Assembly: GCA_964657565.1 (NCBI GenBank)
Contig: CAZZVQ010000051.1
Location: 1 to 32,143 of the forward strand
Source: JAVVHH01 sp964657565
GTDB taxonomy: Bacteria; Pseudomonadota; Alphaproteobacteria; Acetobacterales; Acetobacteraceae
Direction of reading: 5' to 3'
DNA length: 32,143 bases
Part shown: piece by piece, positions 9,358 through 17,462 of the stretch
Layout of the letters: each line of letters begins with the position of its first letter
How positions within the stretch are numbered: the first letter of the stretch is position 1
Translations under genes and position numbers: made by a program
Notes under the pieces: generated by a model
The model's input: the letters and a program-made list of their open reading frames with translations, nothing else
Told to the model about the DNA's origin: nothing
The model's database searches: none

Positions 9358-10179
9358 CTACCGAGTCGCGGCAATCAGCCCGGCCCGGTCGAAATATGCC
9401 GCAAAGCTCGGGTCCAACGACAAGTAGATGTCCAACAGCATCTGCGTCTTCGCGCGCATCGGCGCACTCGTCGCGATGACCCGAGCCAGGTCCTCGCCAT
9501 GGCCGAACACCCGCTCGGCATAGGTGTTCCAGTCGTTGTCCAGCGTTGTCTGGCCATACCGCGACACGAAGCCGGCCCGGTGCAGCGCCTCGTCGCCCTC
9601 GACCGACCCGGCGTCCGCCAGCGTGGCGCGATAGCCGGACGCGTCCATGTAGTGGAAGCCCGGCGGGTTCGCCGCTTCCCACGCCGTCACGTCGAACGAC
9701 ACCTGGCGACGCACGATCGAGCTGAGTTCGTGGTGCACCGTGTCGACGTCGAACCCGCGCGAGGCCGGGTCGTCGATCCCGCGGAAGTTGACCGCGATCA
9801 TGGGGCCGCCGTAGAGCCCCCCCGTGGTCTCGCCCCATACCGTGATGTCGCCGGCCAGCACGACCTCCCGCAGGATCCGCCGCACGAAGTCCGGCGGGTA
9901 GACCGAAAGGGCATCCCGCACCACGGCGAGGGCCATGGGCTGTTGCGCGGACGGCAGGTCGGCCAGATGCACCGGCATCGTGGGGCGTGCGACCCGGGGG
10001 GCGATCGCCTGGTCGAGGTCGGTCGACAGCACCGTCAGCCCCCATCGCGCGGCGATCTCCGCGCGCAACGGGCCGGCCGGGTCCGCCCTGGGCCGCTCGA
10101 CGGCAACCGCAGCGACCGCCAACGCCAACCCAAGCCCGAGCAGACCCGCTTGGACAACCCGCGGGACCCCCCGTCTCAT
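9358..10179 (-). CDS. Secreted zinc-metallopeptidase-like protein in T6SS locus
   Basis: This 273-residue protein begins with an arginine-containing n-region and a hydrophobic stretch (about residues 10-27), so it is probably exported or membrane anchored. Its centre has TVHHELSSIVRR (His149, His150, Glu151), and a later segment is DNDWNTYAERVFG (214-226). This layout resembles putative zinc-binding metallopeptidases with HExxH followed by a downstream acidic ligand, but Ser154 stands where the second histidine would be, so catalysis is uncertain. The gene is the second of a minus-strand pair: its ATG overlaps the stop of the LysM gene (ATGA). The location between the T6SS kinase and VgrG suggests a role in cell-wall passage or an effector role, which is inference. 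It ends convergently with the kinase gene, 36 bases away. Confidence 0.7.
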   Translation of the reverse strand: MRRGVPRVVQAGLLGLGLALAVAAVAVERPRADPAGPLRAEIAARWGLTVLSTDLDQAIAPRVARPTMPVHLADLPSAQQPMALAVVRDALSVYPPDFVRRILREVVLAGDITVWGETTGGLYGGPMIAVNFRGIDDPASRGFDVDTVHHELSSIVRRQVSFDVTAWEAANPPGFHYMDASGYRATLADAGSVEGDEALHRAGFVSRYGQTTLDNDWNTYAERVFGHGEDLARVIATSAPMRAKTQMLLDIYLSLDPSFAAYFDRAGLIAATR

Positions 10180-11285
10180 TGTGCCATCGCCCCCGCCATC
10201 CGCAGCATGCCGCCGGCTGCCGCCGCCGCAGGGATGTCGATCGGCGTGTCCGTTCCGAAGGTCACGAAGTTGGACGCCACCGCCGCGACGATGATCACAC
10301 CGGCGCCGATCTCCAGCCCATGGCGCTCGATGAACGACACCGTGCCCTCGTACCAGGCGCGCTGCCGCACCGGCTGCGGCACCGGAACCGGAATCGGATT
10401 TGGTCGACGAGAAATGTCGTCGTCGTCGGCCCGTGGGCGCAGATCGATGATGATCGTGATGTTCTCCGCGATGAACAGATGCTGGCCAAGCTTGCCCTCC
10501 AGCTTCGGCGCCGTGAACTTCGCCCGGATCGCTGGGATGGGGTTGCTGCTGTCGGCCGCGATGCCCACAGCGACCACGCTCGGCGGCATGCCATGGCCTT
10601 GCGTCGTCAAGAGGTTCTCGAACGACACGCGCTTGTTCGTCGCGTCATAGGAGATCTTGGCCTGAGAGACCAGCTTACCCAGCACTGTATCGGTTTCTTG
10701 CTTGGCGGCCGCCTCGGCACCGCGGTTCGTGAAGGTGACCAGTGGGATCTGCTTGTCCAACCAGATCACGATCGAGCCCTGGTATTTGACGGTCGCCTCG
10801 AAATTCGGTCCCTCGATCTTCTGCTCGGGGAGCAGATCGAGGTTGTATTTGAACGGGAAGCTGTTGACCTTGGTCTCGGATGCGTTGCCGCCACCCGCGG
10901 CGGTGCCCGCCCCCCCGGACGCGGGCGCCGCCGACTGGGGCACCGCGGGCGCAGGCGGCAACCCCGCCTGGGGCCCCGCCGCGGGCTGCACGGGTGCGGT
11001 CGGCGCAGGGATCGCCGGCCTTGTGACCTGGTCGCGATGCGGCCGACCGGCGTGCAGTTTCGCGCGGATATGAGGATGGTGCACCGGCTCGGGCGGCGGC
11101 AGGCCGATCAGCTGCCCGGCCCTGATCTTGTCCGGATCCATCATCCGATGGCCCGTCGCGGCCACGACCTCGGGACGGTTGTTGTACACATAGATGCGCG
11201 GCCAGAACGCGGCGCGCCCAAGCTGCGTTTCCGCGATACCGGAAAGCGTGTCGCCGGCCTTCACCCGATAGGACTTGCCTTGCAT
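10176..11285 (-). CDS. LysM-domain protein in T6SS locus
   Basis: The protein starts at an ATG at 11285, preceded by a GGAGA ribosome binding site; an in-frame GTG farther upstream gives an extension with no domain character. It has about 369 residues. Residues 5-60 form a LysM module (YRVKAGDTLSGIAETQLG ... AGQLIGLP), which usually binds peptidoglycan. A low-complexity linker rich in Pro/Ala/Gly follows, then a domain of about 160 residues I do not recognise (NLDLLPEQKIEGPNFEATVKY onward), and a hydrophobic helix near the C-terminus (GLEIGAGVIIVAAVASNF). No signal peptide precedes LysM. LysM proteins occur near other T6SS clusters. It is co-transcribed with the metallopeptidase-like gene and divergent from the small membrane protein gene. 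Confidence 0.8.
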   Translation of the reverse strand: MQGKSYRVKAGDTLSGIAETQLGRAAFWPRIYVYNNRPEVVAATGHRMMDPDKIRAGQLIGLPPPEPVHHPHIRAKLHAGRPHRDQVTRPAIPAPTAPVQPAAGPQAGLPPAPAVPQSAAPASGGAGTAAGGGNASETKVNSFPFKYNLDLLPEQKIEGPNFEATVKYQGSIVIWLDKQIPLVTFTNRGAEAAAKQETDTVLGKLVSQAKISYDATNKRVSFENLLTTQGHGMPPSVVAVGIAADSSNPIPAIRAKFTAPKLEGKLGQHLFIAENITIIIDLRPRADDDDISRRPNPIPVPVPQPVRQRAWYEGTVSFIERHGLEIGAGVIIVAAVASNFVTFGTDTPIDIPAAAAAGGMLRMAGAMAQ

Positions 11286-11376
11286 GCCAAATCTCCGAAT
11301 TCGTCTAAATCGAACGTAACAATGAAAGCGGTGGGGGCACAAAGTCCTGTGACAACTCGGTCTGCGGTACTCACGA

Positions 11377-11670
11377 ATGGCTGAGATCTCCGCCCTCAGC
11401 CTGTGGTGTGCGGGCGCCGCGATGCTCGGCGCCGCCGTCGTGCACGTGCTTTATCGCGTGGCAGAGGCGTTGGAGCGTCGCGGTCGTCTGCCGAGCCGCG
11501 ACTATGTGATGCTGCCCGGGCTCGGCGTGGTCGTCGCCGCGCTCGCCTGGGCTGCCGACTGGCTTGGGGAGCACCGGGCGGACCTGCTGGGCGGGGTGGG
11601 GTTCGCCGTCCTGCTCGGGATGCGCATCGGCCAGATGATGCCGCGCCCGCCGCGTCGGCGACGGTCGTAG
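11377..11670 (+). CDS. Small membrane protein upstream of VgrG, function unknown
   Basis: This 97-residue protein has two or three predicted hydrophobic segments: about residues 6-26 (ALSLWCAGAAMLGAAVVHVL), about 46-63 (VMLPGLGVVVAALAWAADWL) and about 70-82. The C-terminus is very basic (PRPPRRRRS). I do not recognise a family. It diverges from the LysM gene across a 91-base intergenic region and precedes vgrG by 78 bases on the same strand. Position and hydrophobicity make a real gene plausible, but the ribosome binding site is weak. It could be a holin-like or accessory protein; nothing in the sequence decides this. Confidence 0.55.
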   Translation: MAEISALSLWCAGAAMLGAAVVHVLYRVAEALERRGRLPSRDYVMLPGLGVVVAALAWAADWLGEHRADLLGGVGFAVLLGMRIGQMMPRPPRRRRS

Positions 11671-11748
11671 CGGAACTGTCGTAAACTCCCAAGTTGCCGC
11701 CTGTGCTCGTCTGGCATAACAATCGCCAGCCACAAGGGTGTTCTTTCG

Positions 11749-14214
11749 ATGTCCGACATCCCGGCCTACACCCAAGCGCGGCGCCTGCTCCGCATCGACA
11801 CCCCGCTCGGCGACGACGTCCTGCTGCTCGAGGCCTTCGACGGTGCGGAGGAGATCAGCGAGCTCTTCACCTTCAAGGCCCTGGTCCGCTCCAAGCGCGA
11901 CCCGCTGCAGCCGAACGGCCTGATCGGGCAGCTCGTCGATGTCAGCCTCGACCTCAGCCGCGATGGCGACGACCGGCCCCCGCGGGTGTGGAATGCGCTG
12001 TGTGTCGGCCTGCATGAGGGCGAGCGCCTGGCCCGCGGCCTGCGTCATTACACCCTCACGCTGCGTCCGCAGCTATGGTTGCTCAGCCGGCGCAGCGATT
12101 GCCGCATCTTCCTGGACCAGAGCAGCATCGACATCTGCCAGACGTTCCTGTCCGAGCACGGGCTGCCGGCCGCCGACACCGCCGGGCTTGTCGGCCCCAC
12201 CCCGCCGCCCAAGCGCGACTACAGCGTGCAATGGAACGAGACCGACCTCGCCTATCTCGACCGCCGGCTCGAGCAGGATGGTGTGTTCTATTGGTTCGAG
12301 CACCAGAAGGGCCGCCACGTCATGCACCTGGCCAACCACCAGGCCGCGTGGCGGGACGCCCCCGAGCCGATGCTGCGCCTCGCACCCGGCGCCACCATCG
12401 ACAGCTACATCGGCAAGCTCGACCGCAGCTATTCCTTCATCCCATCGCGCCGCGCCGGCCGGGATTGGAACTTCGAAACCCCGAAACAGGCGCCCGAAGG
12501 CCAGAGTAGCAGCCTGGCGCCCGGCCCCGCATCCACCGGCAGCGCGAAATACGAGCTGTACGAATTCCCCGGCCACTTCAGCGACAGCGCCACCGGCGAA
12601 CAGGCGATGCGAAACCGCATGCAGGCCCTCGAGACCGACCATGACGAGGGCGAGGGCTCGTCCTGCGTCCGCACCCTGATGGTCGGCCGCCGCTTCACCC
12701 CGCACGAGGAGGCGCGCCCCGAGGTCACCTACGACCCCAACGTCGCCACCCGCGTCGAGCACCACATCCGCGATCCCACTTACGAGGCCGGCAGCACCGC
12801 GCGACGCACCGAAAACGCCGCCACGTTGCCCAAGGCGGCCACGGACGGCACCGGGCAGCCGGCAGAGACCGACCCAGGACCGACCTACGAGAACAAATTC
12901 TCCGCCCAGCCCGCCTCGATTCCAGCGACCCCGCACCGCGACACCCCTCGGCCGCGGATCGATGGCGCTCAGATCGCGGTGATCGCCGGGCCAGCGGGGG
13001 AGGAAATATACACCGACAGCTACGGCCGGGTGAAGCTGACCTTCCCCTGGGATCGCCGCGCAAAGGCCGACGGCACCGACACCGTCTGGGTCCGCGTCAG
13101 CCAGCCCTGGGCTGGTGGCCAGTGGGGCGCGCAGGTGATCCCGCGCGTGGGCATGGAGGTGCTGGTCACCTACCAGGATGGCGACCCGGACCGGCCGTTG
13201 GTCGTGGGGATCGTGCCCAACCCGTCCAATCCCGTGCCCTACGGCCTGCCCGACAACAAGACCCGGATGGTCTTCCGCACTCAGACCTACAAAGGCCAGG
13301 GTTTCAACGAATTGGCCATGGAGGACCGCCCCGGCGCCGAACGCCTGCATGTCCACGCACAATTCGACCACACCACCAAGGTTGGCAACAACCAGACCGA
13401 GCGGATCGATGCCCACCAGGTGCAGTCGGTCGGCGGCAGCCGCAGCGTGGAGGTGGCGGGCAATCAAAAGCACGAGGTCGGCGGCTCCATGAACCTGACC
13501 GTGGGCGGCGTGGGCCCCATGGCGGCGGGGATCGCGGCGCAGGCTGCCGCACTGGCGCCGCAGACGGCGGGTTTGTTGAGCGGCGCGGGCGGCGGCGGCT
13601 TCGCACCCGCGATCGGGCAGATGGCGCTGGGGTTCCTGAGCGGCCCGGGCCTTGGGGCGCGACAGGGCGTGGTGGCGGGCCCCAGCCCGCGCGCCGATGC
13701 GGGCGAGGCGCTGGCCGGCGCCGGGGCCGGCGTGGCCGGGTCGGTGGCCGGGCTGTTCGGCATGAGCGGGGTGATGAACACCGTGGTGGGCCTGTTCAAG
13801 TCCGACACGGTGGGGGTGGCCAGCGCCGAGCAGGTGGGCGTCGCCAAGGTGGTCAATGTGGGCCAGAGCCTGACGACGCAGGTGGGCCAGACACACGAGC
13901 TGACGGTCGGGACCTCCTCGGCGATCGAGGTCGGCCAGACGATGACGATCGACGTGGGCAAGACGCTCGACATCCGCGTGGGCGAGCGCTTCAGCGTCAC
14001 GGTCGGCCAGACGCGCATCGAGATGGACAAGTCGGGGATCGTGGCGATCGAGGGCGCCAACACGGTGTTCGTAAAGGGCGCCGTGGCCCAACTCACGCTT
14101 GGCGCTGGACCGGTCCTCTATGCTCCGGCGCTGGAGCCGGGCGCGTCTCCGTTGCCGACGGCGATGTGCCTGCGGCAGATGGCTGCCAGCGGGGCACCCT
14201 TCGTACGTGGCTGA
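11749..14214 (+). CDS. vgrG: T6SS spike protein VgrG
   Basis: VgrG trimers form the tip of the T6SS needle and carry effectors. The 821-residue protein has the gp27-like N-terminal region (LLLEAFDGAEEISELFTF near residues 24-41), the gp5-like OB-fold (GRVKLTFPWDRR and WVRVSQPWAGGQWGAQVIPRVGMEVLV, about 420-480), and a C-terminal beta-helix made of short repeats such as VGQTHELTVG, VGQTMTIDVG and VGERFSVTVG. Between the first needle repeats and the last ones, about residues 590-688 form an unusual hydrophobic Ala/Gly-rich insertion. No enzymatic C-terminal extension is present. The stop codon overlaps the start of the DUF4123 gene, which fits a VgrG-adaptor-effector set. Confidence 0.95.
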   Translation: MSDIPAYTQARRLLRIDTPLGDDVLLLEAFDGAEEISELFTFKALVRSKRDPLQPNGLIGQLVDVSLDLSRDGDDRPPRVWNALCVGLHEGERLARGLRHYTLTLRPQLWLLSRRSDCRIFLDQSSIDICQTFLSEHGLPAADTAGLVGPTPPPKRDYSVQWNETDLAYLDRRLEQDGVFYWFEHQKGRHVMHLANHQAAWRDAPEPMLRLAPGATIDSYIGKLDRSYSFIPSRRAGRDWNFETPKQAPEGQSSSLAPGPASTGSAKYELYEFPGHFSDSATGEQAMRNRMQALETDHDEGEGSSCVRTLMVGRRFTPHEEARPEVTYDPNVATRVEHHIRDPTYEAGSTARRTENAATLPKAATDGTGQPAETDPGPTYENKFSAQPASIPATPHRDTPRPRIDGAQIAVIAGPAGEEIYTDSYGRVKLTFPWDRRAKADGTDTVWVRVSQPWAGGQWGAQVIPRVGMEVLVTYQDGDPDRPLVVGIVPNPSNPVPYGLPDNKTRMVFRTQTYKGQGFNELAMEDRPGAERLHVHAQFDHTTKVGNNQTERIDAHQVQSVGGSRSVEVAGNQKHEVGGSMNLTVGGVGPMAAGIAAQAAALAPQTAGLLSGAGGGGFAPAIGQMALGFLSGPGLGARQGVVAGPSPRADAGEALAGAGAGVAGSVAGLFGMSGVMNTVVGLFKSDTVGVASAEQVGVAKVVNVGQSLTTQVGQTHELTVGTSSAIEVGQTMTIDVGKTLDIRVGERFSVTVGQTRIEMDKSGIVAIEGANTVFVKGAVAQLTLGAGPVLYAPALEPGASPLPTAMCLRQMAASGAPFVRG

Positions 14215-15211
14215 CCGTCTCGAACGCCAGGGGGATGACCGCGCGGCGGCAACGGTCCAGGCCGGCGGGGCGCCAGCCCGTGCCGCGCCTGCCGCGCTGC
14301 TGGCGACGTTCGCCGCCACCGCCCGCCGTATGCCGCCCACCCTGGTCGCCGTGCTGGATGGCGGACATTTCGACGATCTGCCCGCAACCCTGGCGGACGC
14401 CGACCTGTCGGCCCGCTCCCTGTTCCTGGCGGAGGCCGGGCGCGACGTCCAGCGCCATGGGCCTTGGTTCCTGCCCATCACCCGGCCGGAGCGGCTCGAG
14501 ACCGTTCTGACCCTTGTTGCCGACCGCCCGGCCACCGTCCTGTGGTCCTGCAACCAGTCGGAGATGGTCCTCTACGATCATCTTCGGCGCCTCAACCTCG
14601 TGAGACTGCCGCGCTGGGCCGCCATCGGCAAGACTGGCCCGGAGCCGGGTGTCGACATTGATCGCGGCTGGGACACCGCCCTGTTCCGGCACTGGGATCC
14701 CCGCGTCCTCGCCTCCGTGCTGCCGGTGCTCGACGAAGGCCAGTTCAGCCGCATCCTGGGCCCGGCCCGGCAGATCCTGTTCTGCGACCTGGATCAAGGC
14801 GGCGCCAAGCAGGTCGTCGCCGATCCCGCCTGGCCCATCCAGCCGCGCGGCATGCTGACCCTTCGCGCGGAGCAGATCGAGGCGCTGCAGCAACGCTTCG
14901 CCGCCGCTCGGCGTGACCGCGTCGCAACCTACCTGAGAGAGGTTGCCGCACCCGAGGTCGGCAGCCTCAGCGCGGCCGACCTGTCCCATCTGATCGTCGA
15001 GAGCGAACGAACCGGGCAGGGGCTCCGGCTCGCCAGCGATCAGGGCCATGCCCGCTGGGCCTACGTGATGCTCCGCACCCGGGGCCGCGCGCTCGAGCAG
15101 CCCGGCCTGCGCGAATACATCACCGATGGGCGGCTGCATCCCGATCAGAAGGTGAAACTGCTCCTCGAGACGATGGCCGCGACCGAGGCGGCGCAGGAGC
15201 GCGCCCGATGA
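14207..15211 (+). CDS. DUF4123 effector-adaptor protein
   Basis: This protein of about 334 residues starts at a GTG (14207) overlapping the vgrG stop by eight bases; the open frame extends upstream inside vgrG but without domain character. It carries the DUF4123 pattern: LVAVLDGGHFDDLPATL near the start, a central PATVLWSCNQSEMVLYDHLRRLNLVRLP, then W-ALFRHWDPRVLASVLPVLDEGQ, the FRxxDPRV signature of the family. DUF4123 proteins (Tap/TEC) are chaperone-like adaptors that load effectors onto their cognate VgrG. The next gene overlaps by four bases (ATGA) and encodes a nuclease, so this adaptor probably serves it. The C-terminal part from about residue 235 is a helical extension. Confidence 0.88.
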   Translation: MADRLERQGDDRAAATVQAGGAPARAAPAALLATFAATARRMPPTLVAVLDGGHFDDLPATLADADLSARSLFLAEAGRDVQRHGPWFLPITRPERLETVLTLVADRPATVLWSCNQSEMVLYDHLRRLNLVRLPRWAAIGKTGPEPGVDIDRGWDTALFRHWDPRVLASVLPVLDEGQFSRILGPARQILFCDLDQGGAKQVVADPAWPIQPRGMLTLRAEQIEALQQRFAAARRDRVATYLREVAAPEVGSLSAADLSHLIVESERTGQGLRLASDQGHARWAYVMLRTRGRALEQPGLREYITDGRLHPDQKVKLLLETMAATEAAQERAR

Positions 15212-15753
15212 GCGGCGCCTTGGCTGCGGCGCCGCTCGTCCTGCCGGAGCTCGGCCCTCCGGGCTGGATCGCGTTGGGCGTGCTGGGCCTCGGTGCGGCC
15301 GGCTATGCCGGTTACCAATGGTATGAGAACCGGGCGTCATCACAGGCGACCACCACGGCCAACACCCGGGCCGACGCGCTCAGCGCAACCACCACCGACC
15401 AGCCGTGCAAAACCTGCTGTGAACGGAAGGTTATGATCTCGCGGGCCGCGTCGCCCCAGGCGGCGCAGCACATCGCCGATGCACAGGCGGCGGGGCACCC
15501 GAGCGTCTTGACCCTCGACCGCCCAGGGACGGCCACGCGCCGAGCGGCCTCGCTGCAAGGTATTGCAACGGCACCGGGAATGGACCGTGACGAATACCCG
15601 CCCGCCACCTTCGCAGAGGGCGGTGCAGGCTCCAGCGTTCGCCTGATCCCGTCGGCTGACAACCGCAGCGCGGGTGGACAGCTGCAGGCGCAGATGAATT
15701 CGCCTACCCCCGCGACAGACGGTTGTAAAATCACCATGACGGTCGGACCATGA
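15208..15753 (+). CDS. Putative T6SS DNase effector, NucA/NucB-like
   Basis: This 181-residue protein has an N-terminal hydrophobic helix (about 18-39, PGWIALGVLGLGAAGYAGYQW), a short linker with a PCKTCCER cysteine cluster, and a C-terminal domain resembling the secreted NucA/NucB deoxyribonucleases. Visible family features are SRAASPQAAQHI, HPSVLTLDR, the acidic core MDRDEYPPATFAEGG (125-139), and ADNRSAGGQL near 150-160. The DEYP plus EGG block is the hallmark of the family's active site. The gene overlaps both neighbours by ATGA: a DUF4123 adaptor upstream and a ComJ-like protein downstream. That order is typical of a T6SS cargo module, so I infer delivery by VgrG and DNA degradation in competitors. 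Activity and delivery are untested. Confidence 0.85.
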   Translation: MSGALAAAPLVLPELGPPGWIALGVLGLGAAGYAGYQWYENRASSQATTTANTRADALSATTTDQPCKTCCERKVMISRAASPQAAQHIADAQAAGHPSVLTLDRPGTATRRAASLQGIATAPGMDRDEYPPATFAEGGAGSSVRLIPSADNRSAGGQLQAQMNSPTPATDGCKITMTVGP

Positions 15754-16223
15754 CACAAGCCAGCTTCTCCATCGCGGTCAACTACACCCAGGTGCTCGCC
15801 TACGTGACGGGGCTGGATCGCCCGGGCCTGCTTTGGACCGATGATCATGTCGCCCAGGGATTCGCCTGGGATGACGGGATCGCTTGCTTCGGGGTTCCGG
15901 ACCACGACGGCACGTGTCTGATCGAGGTCGATACCGGCGCCGCTGCGTCCGACCTGACGATTGAATCCTGCCTATGGGCCATCGAAGTGCCGTTCAACGC
16001 GACGGCGCCGACCATTCAGGTTGGCACGATCCTCGATGACCGTCCCGTATCCATCGCACAGGGTGAGCACCGCTTGGTGTTCGAGGCGCATGCGTCGGCG
16101 GATGGCCAGGCGTTCCGGCTGAGATTCTGCTTCATCGCGTCGGGTCCGACACGCTTTGCCATCCTGAAGCAAGGCACGTTGCAGTCTGCCAAGGTGCTGA
16201 CCACGAAGGCGGCGCACGGCTAG
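15750..16223 (+). CDS. Putative immunity protein, ComJ (Nin)-like DNase inhibitor
   Basis: This 157-residue protein resembles ComJ, the Bacillus subtilis inhibitor (Nin) of the competence nuclease NucA. The recognisable pattern is an N-terminal VNYTQ-L strand, then LLWTDDHVAQGFAWDDG with CFGVPDHDG, an IEVPF segment, and a C-terminal LVFEAH. It has no signal peptide or membrane helix, so it should act in the cytoplasm, where it could protect the producer and sister cells from an injected nuclease. It overlaps the nuclease gene by four bases, as expected for an immunity gene. I infer that it neutralises that nuclease. It is the last gene of the T6SS region and ends convergently with the lysR gene about 110 bases away. 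Confidence 0.85.
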   Translation: MTQASFSIAVNYTQVLAYVTGLDRPGLLWTDDHVAQGFAWDDGIACFGVPDHDGTCLIEVDTGAAASDLTIESCLWAIEVPFNATAPTIQVGTILDDRPVSIAQGEHRLVFEAHASADGQAFRLRFCFIASGPTRFAILKQGTLQSAKVLTTKAAHG

Positions 16224-16332
16224 AGGATCGTCGCTGCAACTCACATCGAGCATGACCCGGCTCGCAACGGTCATGATCGTCGGCACGGGTCAGGGCGGCG
16301 TCCAGGTCGCAGCGTCGAGATGCTGTCGTGTA

Positions 16333-17253
16333 TTAGCCGTGCGGAGCGTTGCTCAAGAACCTGTCGCGGATCATCTGGCCGAACACGAGTGCGGCGCGGC
16401 TTCGAAAAGCGTGACGCGGCCATAGGAGCGCCGACGTACGGACGGGCGATGGGTCCGTCAGCCGGACCAGTCGCAGTTGCCGCCGCTGCGCCTGGCTCAG
16501 CGCGCGTTCGGGGATCAGTGCCGCGAGCGCACCGCCGGATACGGCGCCCAGAATGACCTCGATCGAATTCGTCTCGCAGACAACTTCCGGCGTGCATCCG
16601 GCGCTGTGCAGATAGCGGTCTATGATCTGTCGGGTCGTGTATTCGGGCTTGAGCATCGCCATGCGGACCCCGTCGAGATCGCTCATCGGCATGGTCGTCG
16701 TCCGCGCGAGCCCGTGGGTAGGAGCGACGACCAGCAGCAGACGTTCTTCGAGCACGGGCTCGACGACCGTATCCTCCATCCGGGCGGGCGCGAACGCGAT
16801 GCCGAGGTTGAGCGAGCCCTCTGCAAGGTTTCGCTCGATGTCTTCGGCCGTCATCTCGTCCACGCTCAGGCGTATGGAGGGATGGGCGAGAATGAATGCG
16901 CTCAGCGTCGGGGCCAGCAGCGTGCGGCTGAACGATTGGATAACGCCGATGTGGATTGAGCCCCGCACCAGCCCGTCCAGCTCATCCAACGCAACCCGAC
17001 CGGCATTCAACTCTTTCAGCGCTGTCGCGACATAATGCTTGAACAGATCCCCGGCGGCGGTCAGTCGCACGGTCTTGCCCAGCCGATCGAACAGCGGTGT
17101 GCCGATCTGCTCCTCGAGTTCGGCAATCTGGTGCGAGAGGGTGGGCTGCGTCACTGACATCAAGTTCGCGGCTTTTGTGAACTGCGAGGTCTCAGCAACA
17201 GCGAGGAAATACTGCAGCTGACGCAGCTTCAGGGACGATATGAATCGATCCAT
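16333..17253 (-). CDS. LysR-family transcriptional regulator
   Basis: This 306-residue protein has a typical LysR winged helix-turn-helix at residues 9-68 (LRQLQYFLAVAETSQFTKAANLM, then TQPTLSHQIAELEEQIG and LFDRLGKTVRLTAAG) and a substrate-binding co-inducer domain from about residue 95. Its general pattern is that of CynR/CatM/BenM-like regulators. A well-placed AGGAAGG ribosome binding site precedes the ATG. It is divergent from an aromatic-acid-type MFS transporter gene, and a perfect palindrome lies 22-43 bases upstream of its start, so it probably controls itself and the transporter. The inducer cannot be inferred from sequence alone. Confidence 0.93.
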   Translation of the reverse strand: MDRFISSLKLRQLQYFLAVAETSQFTKAANLMSVTQPTLSHQIAELEEQIGTPLFDRLGKTVRLTAAGDLFKHYVATALKELNAGRVALDELDGLVRGSIHIGVIQSFSRTLLAPTLSAFILAHPSIRLSVDEMTAEDIERNLAEGSLNLGIAFAPARMEDTVVEPVLEERLLLVVAPTHGLARTTTMPMSDLDGVRMAMLKPEYTTRQIIDRYLHSAGCTPEVVCETNSIEVILGAVSGGALAALIPERALSQAQRRQLRLVRLTDPSPVRTSALLWPRHAFRSRAALVFGQMIRDRFLSNAPHG

Positions 17254-17274
17254 ACGTCGTGCCGCCCTTCCTAT

Positions 17275-17296
17275 GCGTTTCTGCTATTAGAAACGC
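17275..17296. promoter_or_regulatory. Palindromic operator, probable LysR binding site
   Basis: GCGTTTCT-GCTATT-AGAAACGC is a perfect inverted repeat with 8-base arms and a 6-base spacer, just upstream of lysR in the 209-base divergent region before the MFS gene. It contains a T-N11-A arrangement, the general LysR binding pattern. The site is close enough to lysR to allow autoregulation. An activator site for the MFS gene would lie in the same region. Confidence 0.6.
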
Positions 17297-17462
17297 GGTC
17301 AAAGTCATCTTACTACGAGCGCGGCAATTCAAGGGCCGGTAGGCATGCGCGCCTTCTATCGGGACCATTGAGACAATCACCTTTGATCTATCCCGGCGGC
17401 GGCGCTAGCGTCTCCAGCAGATAAACAATCGCCGCAACCGACGGCCGGAACAGGGAAGCGAC

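Noticed and set aside
9499..10650. 383-codon plus-strand open frame
   Set aside because: Antisense to the metallopeptidase-like and LysM genes, which have clear domains and overlap like an operon.
12073..14553. 826-codon open frame on the minus strand
   Set aside because: It lies opposite vgrG and the DUF4123 gene, is rich in Arg/His/Gly/Ala without domain patterns, and is a GC-bias shadow.
16254..16291. Inverted repeat GACCCG ... CGGGTC after the ComJ-like gene as a terminator
   Set aside because: Only six paired bases around a 26-base loop and no T-run; it is no better than chance at this GC content.
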